From Odiellus spinosus (lineage: Eukaryota > Arthropoda > Arachnida > Opiliones > Phalangiidae): DNA of 64,000 nucleotides. The stretch is from positions 2,913,056 through 2,977,055 of the forward strand of contig OY987228.1 in the NCBI GenBank assembly GCA_963920705.1. The letters run 5' to 3'. Under the pieces are notes generated by a model, which searched no databases, was not told the DNA's origin, and saw only the letters and a program-made list of their open reading frames with translations. Of the stretch, positions 33,582 to 44,600 are shown piece by piece. Numbering within the stretch: position 1 is the first letter of the stretch; the number at the start of each line of letters is the position of its first letter. Both the position numbers and the translations under genes were made by a program.

Positions 33582-33757
33582 ACGCGTTAACGCTGTTAGG
33601 AGCCTCGGGTGGCGCAATACGTTGGAGTATTTTGTTTCCGACATCTTTTTTTTCCGAGTAAAGCGAAGAGCTCCGATAAAACGGAATATGATCGTATTAT
33701 TTGTTCTCTGGATAGTCTTCCCAAGGGCATTTTCTTCAAATCAATCTCGAATTCTAT
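33582..33757 (-). pseudogene. PARP1-like fragment a (right copy)
   Basis: Mirror of 13422-13597: FEIDLKKMPLGRLSREQI on the minus strand, fused by deletion to the [10 protein letters not shown] region. Confidence 0.75.
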
Positions 33758-33773
33758 CAGAAATCTAATAGGT

Positions 33774-34025
33774 ATTACGAAGAACAATGAAATAAACTAG
33801 CTTTCCTGAACTCGTTATAATAGGCTTAAGGTTTTCTATTTTCTAGATAAAATTGGCGCGAGACTTTGTTTTAAAATCTGTTTAAATGTCTCGTGCGAGA
33901 CTTTTCGCGGGAAAATTGCGCAACAGATTTTAAAACAAAGTCTCGCGCAAATTTTATCTAAAAAATTAAAAACCTTAAGCCTAACGAGTTCAGGAAAGTT
34001 AGTTTATTTCATTGTTCTTCGTAAT
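33774..34025. mobile_element. 252-bp palindromic MITE (right copy)
   Basis: Inverse copy of 13154-13405, with the same attacgaagaacaatgaaat ends. Confidence 0.85.
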
Positions 34026-34182
34026 TTTTCATTTCTAGTTCATATTTCTGCCTTTTTAAAGGCGGAATATAATACTTCTTTCAATTTATTGGTGTTACTG
34101 CCTTTTTAAAGGTGGAATACCTATTTGCAACTTATTTGGATTTCGGCTGTACGAGTATTTAAGCCGAATAAATAAATAAATC

Positions 34183-35232
34183 ATGGCTCAGTTAACAAGT
34201 TCTGAGAAAACTGATATGATTTTATTGTTTGGTGAATGTCGAGGAAATGCCCGCGAAGTAGCGCGTCTGTACCAAAGAAGATATCCAAATCTGTATAAAT
34301 TCCCAGTGGAATCAACCTTTCGAGCTCTTGAAGCAAATCTCCGTAGTGATGGCTCTTTCAATCGTCAACAAAAACAACCCAGAGTCAATCGCATCGTGGC
34401 TAACGAATCAAGAGGTGATGATATGATCCTGGCGGCGTTCCACGTTAACCCCCACACCAGTAGTAGAGCAGTTGGTGGAGAGTTTGGAGTTAGCCATTCT
34501 ACAGTCCTTCGAGTATTTCACACCCAGAAGTTCCACCCCTACCATATTCACTTGCAACAGGCTCTATCGGATGAAGATAGGCTGCGACGCAATGAGTTTT
34601 GTTTGTCCTTGCGATGGCTGTCGGAAGAACATCCAAACTTTGTTTCTAAAGTTCTATAGTCTGATGAAGCCACATTCCATAGAGATGGAACGGTCAATAG
34701 GCACAACATGCACTATTGGTCTCAGCAAAATCCTTATTGGCTTAGAGAAAATTCGATCAACAGGGATTTAAAACGAATGCATGGGTGGAACGAATAATAG
34801 GTTCTTTCTTTTTTGAAGAAAATTTAACTGGGCCAATTTGTCTGGAATTTCTCCAAACTAGTGTTACCGAAGCCTTGCGAGAGATGCCACCAGCTGAAAC
34901 GCAAGATATGTGGTTTCAGCAAGACGAGCACCTCCGCATTACCATCGAGGCGTACGAGAGTGGCTTAACGATAGCTTTCCTAACCGATGGTTTGGACGGG
35001 GAGGGTCCTTTCCATGGCCACCAAGATCCCCCGATCTAACACCTTTGAACTTTTTCCTTTGGGGATACGTAAAAAGCGTTGTGTATGAATCTGAAGTTCA
35101 CACACTTGAGGAACTGCGGCAAAAAATTCGATCAGCTGTCGAACGATCTCTAGCTAATGTCCTAGGGTCAGTAATTAGTCGCGGCGAAGAATGCCTAGGA
35201 ACCGATGGGGGCATATTGAACACATGCACTAA
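34183..35232 (+). pseudogene. Mariner-like (DUF4817-type) transposase, broken, right copy
   Basis: ATG at 34183; an in-frame stop before SDEATF (34657); frame changes before EENLTGP and after WFQQD; third block SPDLTPLNFF near 35025. It shares these defects with the left copy. It additionally lacks one G of a run near 35210, so the C-terminus changes frame at GTDGG. The downstream AT-rich tract and terminus are deleted (junction 35382-35384). Confidence 0.85.
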
Positions 35233-35562
35233 TGTTTTTGGCCTGTTTTATTGGAATTTGAAGAGAATTTTCAAGAGAATATCGCGCATTTCAGAAAAAA
35301 TCTTGATCGTTGTTGGAGAAAAATATCAATTATCAAATTTGGCGCAATTTCTTTAAATTTTAAAACGAAATTACTAATCTGACCAGGTACTATAATTTTA
35401 GACTTTTGATGCCGCCGTTAGAGTGAAGCGTCAGTGCGTCACTTTTATCGCTCTCTTTCCAGCGCGAGGTCGTAATGAATTTACAAAAACGAAAAAAGTC
35501 GTTATAAAGTTCTAAAATGTTTAATTCTTCAGAGTTAAATTAATAATTTATCCGGTGTTTAT

Positions 35563-35748
35563 TTGAGAAGCGGACGATTGCCTCCTAGAGTAACAATAGC
35601 CCTAATGCGACCTCAAATAAAGCGGAAAATTAAGTCGAATATTTCTCGAATGTTACTGAGAGGAGACTTCAAAACATTCGTTCCGAGTCCAAGTTCAAAC
35701 AAAGGAATTTCGTTTCGCGGGCGTTATACGTCAAGCTCTCAACAATAG
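35563..35748 (+). other. Unrecognised 61-codon frame (right copy)
   Basis: Starts MRSGRLPPRVTIALMRPQ, basic and Ser-rich; mirror of 3298-3483. No domain recognised; conserved between arms only because the arms are recent. Confidence 0.25.
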
Positions 35749-35907
35749 ATTTGGCCGTAAATTTTTAGTACGAACCTTTTCTCGTCTTTCGTGTCAACTA
35801 GAACAGCTCTTTTAAGAGCTTTAAGAGGTGATGATTAACGAATTAAGATTTCTTTCAAATTAAAAACGGCCTTTTTTAAGGCCAAGTCATTTGACGCAAC
35901 TTTGAGC

Positions 35908-36712
35908 AGCTCTAGTTTCCCTGTTGCTGGGGAACATGGGGCTACTGGTCCTCCTCGTTCAGGTGGACCTTAAATTCTATGGATTTAATTAGTGGAATAG
36001 TTACATGTATTGTCTTTTGATAGTGTGTATGGAATAATGGCAACTAGTTTCCCTGTTGCTGGGGAACATGGGGCTACTGGTCGTCCTCTCGTTCAGGTGG
36101 ACCTTAAATTCTATGGATTTAATTAGTGGAAAAGTTACATGTATTGTCTTTTGATAGTGTGTATGGGATAATGGCAACTAGTTTCCCTGTTGCCGGGGAA
36201 CATTTGACTACTGGTCCTCCTCGTTCAGGTGGACCTTAAATTCTATGGATTTAATTAGTGGAATAGTTACATGTGTTGTCTTTTGTTAGTGTGTATGGGA
36301 TAATGGCAACTATTTTCCCTGTTGCCGGGGACATTTGGCTACTGGTCCTCCTCGTTCAGTTGGACCTTAGATTCTATGGCTTTGAATAGTGGAAATAGAA
36401 TGATTGTGATGTCTTTTGATAGTGTGTATGGGATAATGGCAACTAGTTTCCCTGTTTCCGGTGAACATTTGGCTACTAGTCCTCCTAGTTCAGGTGGACT
36501 TTAGATTCTATGGATTTAATTAGTGGAATAGTTACATGTGTTGTCTTTTGATAGTGTGTGGGATAATGTCAACTAGTTTCCCTGTTGCTGGGGAACATGG
36601 GGCTACTGGTCCTCCTCGTTCAGGTGGACCTTAGATTCTATGGATTTAATTAGTGGAATTGTTACATGTGTTGTCTTTTGATAGTGTGTATAGGATAATG
36701 GGGGCAATCGTT
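35908..36712. repeat. ~125-bp tandem repeat, about 7 units (right copy)
   Basis: Mirror of 2342-3145. Units here read ctagtttccctgttgctggg, cctcctcgttcaggtggacc, tctatggatttaattagtgg and cttttgatagtgtgtatggg. Confidence 0.85.
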
Positions 36713-36721
36713 TTACAAAAT

Positions 36722-36799
36722 ATGGCTAAGTCAAAGAAAACTCCTAAAACCAAGATGACTAAAAGAACGACCAAATCACTTAAAAGCAAATTGTGTTGA
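36722..36799 (+). CDS. Possible 25-residue lysine-rich micro-ORF (right copy)
   Basis: Identical peptide to 2256-2333 (MAKSKKTPKTKM...). Short enough to be chance. Confidence 0.2.
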   Translation: MAKSKKTPKTKMTKRTTKSLKSKLC

Positions 36800-37158
36800 A
36801 TCTCCAGTTGTTATTTTTTGAACTTTTTAAAATAAGTGTTAAATTTAATGTTTGTAAATATATATTACTCTTTTTTGTGTTTTGTGGCATTTTAGTGTCC
36901 CTTTAAAACTTATTCCCAATTCTGTTCATTTGAAAAATATTTTCTTTCGTTTCCATTTTTTTGTAAGAATTTGTGTTTAACCCATTGTATCAAAATTTGT
37001 TTCGCGAAAATAGTCAAGCCCCTCTGAAGGAGGGTAATCCCCAAATATAAGGAAAGAAGCGTTTCCTCCCCCGTTTCAAAACCTAAAGAATGTGCAGGTG
37101 TTAAAATTTGGGCACATGATTCAAAATCACCAATAGAAAAGTAAGAGGCGCTACTTCC

Positions 37159-37725
37159 AGTAAATTACCTCCGCCCGAAACTGACAAGTTGCCAGTATCT
37201 GAAGGGATACGTACTTATTGGAAATGGCATACCACTAGAAATGATTCGGCCATTCAAGATATATTTGAGGGCCTATTGTTATCACAATTAACGTCTTCAT
37301 TGCAAGTCAGTCTCTAACAGTTACGAAGTCTTCTCATGCCTTTCAGTCCCCATATCTTCGTTGAGGAGATGCTCTCTACATGTAAATCTTTTCCTATATA
37401 AATTGCCTAAATTACGCTCGCTAACTTTCTATCAATTGTCTTTTGAGTAATCTTGTGTGAAAAACTTTTTGAAAACAGAGAAAATATCGGGCGATGCTGG
37501 GTGGAATTGCCCCACCTGTAAACAAAAAAGAGAAGCCGAGAAACAAATGTATATCGTAAAATTACCAAAAGTTCTCCTTATACATTTAAAGAGGTTAGTT
37601 GTTCACGAACTTAAACGTTGTACAGTAGTTATTTTTATTTACATTTTGAATAAAAATATTTAGGTTTTCGTACGAGGGAATGTTAACAAGCAAATTAGAA
37701 ACTATGGTGACCTTTCCATTAACCA
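37159..37725 (+). pseudogene. USP-type deubiquitinase fragment, right copy
   Basis: Segment 37159-37317: KLPPPETDKLPVSEGIRTYW, then HTTRNDSAIQDIFEGLLLSQ, ending at a stop after VSL. A tttctatc...-rich gap follows. Segment 37457-37605: MKNFLKTEKISGDAGWNCPT, CKQKREAEKQM, KLPKVLLIHLKR. The Cys pair in NCPTCK belongs to the zinc-binding finger of USP catalytic domains. The flanks tttccattaacca (37713-37725) then run into the BEL integrase fragment. Same piece as the left copy and the scrambled copy at 40178. Confidence 0.75.
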
Positions 37726-37791
37726 ACCTTCCCTTAGCACGGACGAATTTATTATGGCACTAAGATGGATAATTTCGAGAAAGGGGTTGCC

Positions 37792-38576
37792 ATGGACTAA
37801 TTATAGTATACACAGGGACGAGTGGCAGACACAGATTTCCCTTATAGCGCCGCGTCCGAGTCTTGTTAAATGTCGTGCCCTGTTTTCACCCCCCCCCCCC
37901 CCCCCGACCAAATCTAGCCGAGTCTAAACGAAAAAAAAGGAAACAGAATTATGCGGCTAATGCCATCTTTCCGCCGTGAACTGAACTATTTTATTCAATG
38001 TAGTTTGAAATTTTCGTCTGCTTATCAGCTAGGATATATTTCTAAACGGTTATTTTAGTCTCTTTTGTTAAAATTTAACGAATTATTAGTTGGTTAGTCT
38101 TAGAAAATCATCTTCAAAAAATTTATGATAGAATTACTATATTACACTAAAATAATAACTTAATAATATACTTAAAATCAATGTTACTCGAGTGGGAAAG
38201 GCAGTGATCAAGCCCTTAAATACTGCTTCAAGGTAAGGTCGATTTTAAGTTTGTTAAAAGTTATTTTTTTTTTTTTTTAAAAAAGCCAAAACTTACCATC
38301 ATCTGAATCTCTTAATACACTTTTACTTTTTTTCTTCTCTGGAGAATGTGTAAAATCTCCAAACAATGTCTCAAACGTTTGAGCACTAAAATCTAAACAC
38401 GTGCGTAAAGGCCTAACTTTATAAATCTTGTGCTAGTATTTTTCCTCGCGTTCCTACCCCCTTTTGACTCGGTTTGTCGTTAGTTCCCAGAAATGCCGCT
38501 GGAGCGCGAATTTAACAATCGTTAGCCAGAAAATTACTTCTGCCACTCGTCCCTGTGTATACTATAATTAGTCCAT
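37792..38576. mobile_element. 785-bp non-autonomous TIR element (right copy)
   Basis: Inverse copy of 489-1263. Target-site duplication ggggttgcc at 37783-37791 and 38577-38585. It differs by a longer C run (17 C) and a few bases. Confidence 0.8.
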
Positions 38577-38595
38577 GGGGTTGCCATCGGTTATA

Positions 38596-38787
38596 CAGGG
38601 TGGAACAGATAACAAAACTCAATAGCTTCTATGGGAAAATATTTCAATGGGATTTTATCATTGAGCGCGTGCTATCAAAATAAATTTTTCACGTCTGGCG
38701 CGTGTTTATAGCACGCGCTCAATGTTAAAATCCCATTGAAATTTTTTCCCATAGAAGCTATTGAGTTTTGTTATCTGTTCCACCCTG
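38596..38787. mobile_element. 192-bp palindromic mariner-type MITE (right copy)
   Basis: CAGGGTGGAACAGATAAC ends, TA at 38594-38595 and 38788-38789; inverse copy of 278-469. Confidence 0.85.
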
Positions 38788-39094
38788 TATATACGGATAA
38801 TGCAAAAACCTTTAAAAGGGCAAATACGGATTTATGCAGTATATGGAATAATCTCAGGGAAAAAGACCTACAAGAATTTTTTGGCAATCAAGGTATACGA
38901 TGGAAATTTATCGTGGAAAGAGCAGCGTGGCACGGGGGTTGGTGGGAGCGACTAGTTCGCACCACCAAAACCGCTCTAAGAAAAATCTTGGGTCAAGCGA
39001 CCTTTAATTACACGGAATTGGAAACCGCGCTGCTCGAAGTAGAGGCTTTGATAAACAGTAGGCCTATAACATACGTTTATAACCTTTCCATTAA

Positions 39095-40177
39095 CCAACC
39101 TAGACATGACAAATTATATAAGCGATCAATGTGAAGCTTCCCAGTCAAGTTACTCGCTTTACGGTGTTGTCGTAAGTATAATTGATTTAATTTTAAATCT
39201 GAGTATGCTGTTACAGTCTTTTCGCGAGTTACGAGTTTCGGACTAAACTTAAGTGAAAAGGACGACTACTGATTAATTTATCAATTTATTTAAAGATTAA
39301 AATTACTAGACTTCAAGAGCCGCGTAAAATACACAAATGATTAAATGTTTACAGTTCAAGCGTTTAACATAGAATGACGGGTTTTTATGCTTTTATACAT
39401 GTTTTCTTTTCATTGATAGAAAACTAATTGTTTATCTATAGGTGTATTTCTTATCTTAAGCCTATTTTATTACGAAGTTGCAACATCCTCCGCCCGATGA
39501 ACAGTAACAGGAGTAATTGTTCATTAATCATTAATTTCCAGATTGTATAGAGATTGCACAGCTCTTCTAATATTGACTCCTCCTGGTAGGCGCAACTGAC
39601 ATGCTCGTATTTTTCCATCTCGACTTGGAAAAACCTCGATGATTCGTCCCATGCGCCAAACGTGACGTGGTAGTTTGTTGTCTTCTATAAGGACGACATC
39701 ATTGACCTTGAAGGGAATTGGTTCATTAATTGCTTTGCTACTATGAGCTGAGCGAAGTTCGAGAGGATAATTATTTCGCCAGCGATTCCAGAATTGGTTG
39801 AATACAGCCTGGCGATGTTTGAGCTTCTTGGTTAATTAATTTTTATTAGCGTTGATCAGATTTTGCGTAAAAACTTGGTCGGAATCTGCTGTGGCTCTTT
39901 GTCCAATGAGGAAAAGGGATGGACTTAACGCAAATGGCTCATTTGGATCCGTGTTGTTGTACGTCAGAGGTCGGGAATTTATGATTGCTTCTATTTCGGT
40001 GAAGCTCGTCTGTAGTTCCTCATATGAAAGAGTGTTTTTCCCCAATGTCTTCTTTAGACAGGTTTTAACAGTGCGGACGAGCCTTTCCCAAAAGCCGCCC
40101 CACCAGGCGGCACGTTCCACAATATATCTCCACTTGATTCTTTTTTGACCTAGATATTCTTGAAATGGAGTATTTTC
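39095..40177 (-). repeat. Duplicated BEL 3' end: flank, solo-like LTR and integrase/DUF5641 tail
   Basis: Matches 41195-42284 in the same orientation: the flank starting aaccaacctagacatgac, LTR 39209-39485 (with an 11-bp deletion of the ttttccagagc block), then the minus-strand coding tail (about 40177 to 39540), including VERAAWWGGFWERLVRT, NSRPLTYNN and a DUF5641-like tail ending near ICNL. A stop has formed at 39836 (ttaattaattttt). At 40177 homology ends at tattttc and USP fragment DNA starts. Confidence 0.85.
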
Positions 40178-40555
40178 TATCAATTGTCTTTTGATTAGTC
40201 TTGTGTGAAAAACTTTTTGAAACCAGAGAGAATATCGGGCGATGCTGGCAATATCGGGCGATGCTGGGCAATTCCACCCAGCATTGCTGGGTGGAATTGC
40301 CCCACCTGAATAATGCGCAGAATTTTTGTAAGAACCTTGCCCCACCTGTAAACAAAAAAGAGAAGCCGAGAAACAAATGTATATCGTAAAATTACCAAAA
40401 GTTCTCGTTATACATTTAAAGAGGTTAGTGGTTCAGGAACGTAAACGTTGTACAGTAGTTATTTTTATTTACATTTTGAATAAAAATATTTAGGTTTTCG
40501 TACGATGGAATGTTAACAAGCAAATTAGAAACTATGGTGACCTTTCCATTAACCA
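40178..40555 (+). pseudogene. USP fragment, third copy, scrambled
   Basis: Corresponds to 37430-37725 of the right arm, from tatcaattgtcttttgatta to tttccattaacca. In the middle, gatgctggcaatatcgggc is repeated, and cccagc-att-gctggg with flanking bases forms a 17-bp inverted repeat (40259-40297). A short aataatgcgcagaatttttg insert precedes a second cccacctg. These are local copy-and-invert scars absent from the other two copies. Confidence 0.75.
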
Positions 40556-41194
40556 TGTGAAAAAATATGTTAATTTCGCGCGCTTTTTGATTTAAACTAA
40601 AGACTTTGTGTCACCATCACTTTAAAACTTTCGCAATATTCTCATTTTTTAAAAACTTGCCAATATTCCATTTTAACTGTACATTTCCGTTCTATTGTCA
40701 ATTTATTTTACGTTTTCATGTATTTGATTGTATTATATTTATTTTCAACTTTCTGTAAATTTAATTCTATTGTAAACTTGTGAAATCCCAAAAACCCGAA
40801 CACCTGGCATTTCAACATCCCTATGACTACGTGTGTTCCCCCCCCCCTTTTAACCAATCACCACACAGATAGCCTCTTGTGCTCCCCCAAAAATTCATAC
40901 CTAAAAATAAAATGTAATAAAAACATTCCACCAAAAACCCTCGTTTCAATTATTAGCCCAAAAATAGGGAATCTACCAAAAGTAGAAACAAGTTCAAAAG
41001 AACTTAGAAAAATTCTAGCTTAAGAAAAATAAAAGTTAGATAAAACTAAAAACAGTTTTACTTAGTAAAATCATAAGAAAAGTACGCGAAATTAGTACTA
41101 TAGTTAGTTTAATTGTTTCAGTCCGGTTAGACTAACTTTAAAAACTTGCTCTCCCCTAAGAACCAGTAGAAACCAAAACGCACGTTTCTTCAAA
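40556..41194. other. No gene recognised
   Basis: AT-rich, with a C run near 40840. The 66-codon frame at 40823 has no domain. It joins the second BEL flank at aaccaacctagacatgac. Confidence 0.4.
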
Positions 41195-41303
41195 CCAACC
41201 TAGACATGACAAATTATATAAGCGATCAATGTGAAGCTTTCCAGTCAAGTTACTCGCTTTACGGTGTTGTCGCTAGTATAATTGATTTTAAATCTGAGTA
41301 TGC

Positions 41304-41592
41304 TGTTACAGTCTTTTCGCGAGTTACGAGTTTCGGACTAAACTTAAGTGAAAAGGACGACTACTGATTAATTTATCATTTTATTTAAAGATTAAAATTA
41401 CTAGACTTCAAGAGCCGCGTAAAATACACAAACGATTAAATGTTTACAGTTCAAGCGTTTAACATAGAATGACGGGTTTTTTTCCAGAGCATTATGCTTT
41501 TATACATGTTTTCTTTTCATTGATAAAAAATTAATTGTTTATCTATAGGTTTATTTCTTATCTTAAGTCTATTTTATTACGAAGTTGCAACA
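41304..41592 (-). repeat. BEL/Pao 3' LTR
   Basis: 289 bp, TGTTGCAACTTCG to GACTGTAACA on the minus strand. Preceded by the purine tract at 41593-41602. Confidence 0.92.
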
Positions 41593-41630
41593 TCCTCCGC
41601 CCGATGAACAGTAACAGGAGTAATTGTTCA

Positions 41631-44600
41631 TTAATCATTAATTTCCAGATTGTATAGAGATTGCACAGCTCTTCTAATATTGACTCCTCCTGGTAGGCGC
41701 AACTGACATGCTCGTATTTTTCCATCTCGACTTGGAAAAACCTCGATGATTCGTCCCATGCGCCAAACGTGACGTGGTAGTTTGTTGTCTTCTATAAGGA
41801 CGACATCATTGACCTTGAAGGGAATTGGTTCATTAATTGCTTTGCTACTATGAGCTGAGCGAAGTTCGAGAGGATAATTATTTCGCCAGCGATTCCAGAA
41901 TTGGTTGAGTACAGCCTGGCGATGTTTGAGCTTCTTGGTTAATTGATTTTTATTAGCGTTGATCTGATTTTGCGTAAAAACTTGGTCCGGAACTGCTGTG
42001 GCTCTTTGTCCAATGAGGAAATGGGATGGACTTAACGCAAATGGCTCATTTGGATCCGTGTTGTTGTACGTCAGAGGTCGGGAATTTATGATTGCTTCTA
42101 TTTCGGTGAAGCTCGTCTGTAGTTCCTCATATGAAAGAGTGTTTTTCCCCAATGTCTTCTTTAGACAGGTTTTAACAGTGCGGACGAGCCTTTCCCAAAA
42201 GCCGCCCCACCAGGCGGCACGTTCCACAATATATCTCCACTTGATTCTTTTTTGACCTAGATATTCTTGAAATGGAGTATTTTCGACGTTTTTATACAAA
42301 CTTCTTAGATCTTGATCCGTTCGTTTGAATGACTTTGCATTATACGAATATATTGTTGAAGGAATCCTTCTTCGAGCCACGATTCCACGAACCTCCGGAA
42401 TGACATCATGAATTTTTCTGCACTCATGTCTGTTACTAATTCCAAATGGATAGCGTGTGTGACAACACAAGTGAAGAGAGCTATATATACTTTCGTTGAT
42501 TCTTGTCCCTTTCGTACATATAAAGGACCCGCGAAGTCTATTCCAGTAACCGTAAACGGTAGAGATTCTTTAACTCGATCCAATGGTAACGGTGCAGCGT
42601 TCTGTTCTCCAGCTTTAATTTTGAAACGACGCCAGATAATGAACTTGAAATTACTCGTTTAACCATTTGACGACCTTGCATTATCCAATAATCTTCTCTT
42701 AATTGAGTTAAGGTGTTGTTTAAGCATCCGTGCATAGTGATGAAATGGCTCTCTCGTGCAAGTAATTCCGAAAATTTGTGCTTCGAAGGCAAAAGATAAG
42801 GATGTTTGACTCGATACTCCAGATTAGAATTTTGAACCCGTTCGCCAATGCGTAAGAGATCTTCTTGTAAAAATGGATTAAATTGAATAATCTTGGATGT
42901 CTTGAATAAGGTTTGACGTTCTTTTAATCTTGATATTTCATATTGAAAGAACTCCCTTTGAACTTCACGAATCCATGTTCTACGAGCTTTGTCCAATTCC
43001 TCTGCGTTCAAAGGACCTTTTGTCGGCGTGATTTTTCTTTAATTCTTTATGAAGCGAAGTATCCAGGCCGTTACCCGGATTACCCGAGTCACTGAGCTAT
43101 AGTTTTCTAATGTCATTATTGGTTGATAAACCTCTGCGTGGCTTGCCAATTGAAGAGTGACACGTCGTTTCGCTTCCACCTCTTTATTACTTGGAAATTT
43201 GGTATTCTTCGGCCATAAGGATTAATCTTGAAGTAGCCAAGGTGGCCCTTTACACCAAGTAGTATTGTTGAGAAGATCTTCTATCTTACATCCTCGTGAC
43301 GGAAAATCTGTCGGATTACTTTTTCCAGCGCAGTGGCTCCAGGTAGATGGCTCGGTTAATACATGAATTTCGGCCACTCGATTTGCCACAAATGGCTTCC
43401 ATTCTCTTGATATTTGTTGTATCCACTGTACCACGATAGTTGAATCTGACCAACAATAATACTTCAAATTCTCTCCTTCAAATACTTCCATTGTGTACTT
43501 TAGCAGACGCGCTCCTATTAGAGCAGCCATCAATTCCAAGCGAGGTATTGTTAATTCTTTGATTGGGGCTACTCTTGATTTTGATGCTAATTAAGCTAAC
43601 CCCAGTATCTCCAGTTTCCGTTTCAAATCTTAGGTAAGTGACGGCGCCTTAAGCCAACTTGCTCGCGTCGCAAAACAGATGTATTTCTCTTGAAATAACG
43701 TTTCCAATTGCACCTTCATTATACCATCTGGGAATAGAGATTTTGCGTAAACTTGACAGTTCGAGACACCATTGCTCCCATTCTTGTTGGATATTAGGTG
43801 GCAGTTCCTTGTCCCAATCGATACCTTCGACCCATAGTTTCTGGAAAAGACACGACTCGTATCATGAAAGGCGACAAGAACCCAATGGGGTCAAATACTC
43901 GTCCAGCTGCTTGCAAAAAGCTTCTTTTCGTATTCTTTCTTGTCTTTAAGTAATCCAATAAAGCCGATACGTTGAAGGTTAAGACATCGGTCAAAGAATT
44001 CCACGATATTCCGAGGACTTTCAAGGAAAGAGGCGCGTTTTCCGAAGTAAGAGCCAATGATTTTTCTTGAATTCCTTCATCCTCCCAGAGTTCTCCTAAT
44101 TCCTTGGAATTTGATACCCATTTTTGAATATTCATTCTGGCGCTGTTAAATATGTCCTTTAATTGATGATATAACTTTTTTCCTTCCTCGACGTTCATTA
44201 CGCTTGAGACTAAATCGTCCACGTATAGGCTTTTCGCTAATTCTTGGCAGGTTTCTGGATAGGCATCTTGTTTTTGAGCGAAATGATATTTTAAAGTTGC
44301 GGCCAACAGGAACGGACTTGAGCTTACACCGAATAAGACTCTGGTCATACGTAGATGGATGAGTTCTATAGGCTCGCTTCCCTTCGGTAATGATTTTATC
44401 CAAAGAAATCTTGCGAATTTTCAATCTTGCGGGGCTAAAGATATCATCAAAAACGCCTTTTCAACATCTGCCATGATGGCGATCTTCTTTCTTCGGAAAC
44501 GCATCAGGATGAGCAGAAGATCTGGATTTAAATTCGGTCCGGGGCTAAGTTATTGAGTTCAGCGATGGTTGATTCTTTTCGTGAGCTGCTGCATCATATA

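Larger units (their letters stand above)
32382..39064 (-). repeat. Right arm of large inverted duplication
   Basis: Continuous 6.68-kb inverse copy of 1-3664 plus 11794-14797. The inner edge (32382) is inside a TIR element. The outer edge is at least 39064, where the window's first base is reached. The junction that replaces the 8.1 kb of the left arm is the acc at 35382-35384. Confidence 0.93.
37722..39085 (+). pseudogene. BEL/Pao integrase fragment, right copy, with two nested insertions
   Basis: Integrase text begins near INQPSLSTDEFIMALRWIIS, is interrupted at 37792-38576 and 38596-38787, and resumes at YTDNAKTFKRANTDLC, then IRWKFIVERAAWHGGWWERL and EVEALINSRPITYVYN at about 39084. There it changes abruptly to tttccattaaccaacctaga, joining the duplicated BEL flank. 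The catalytic Asp of YTDN is kept. Confidence 0.85.
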
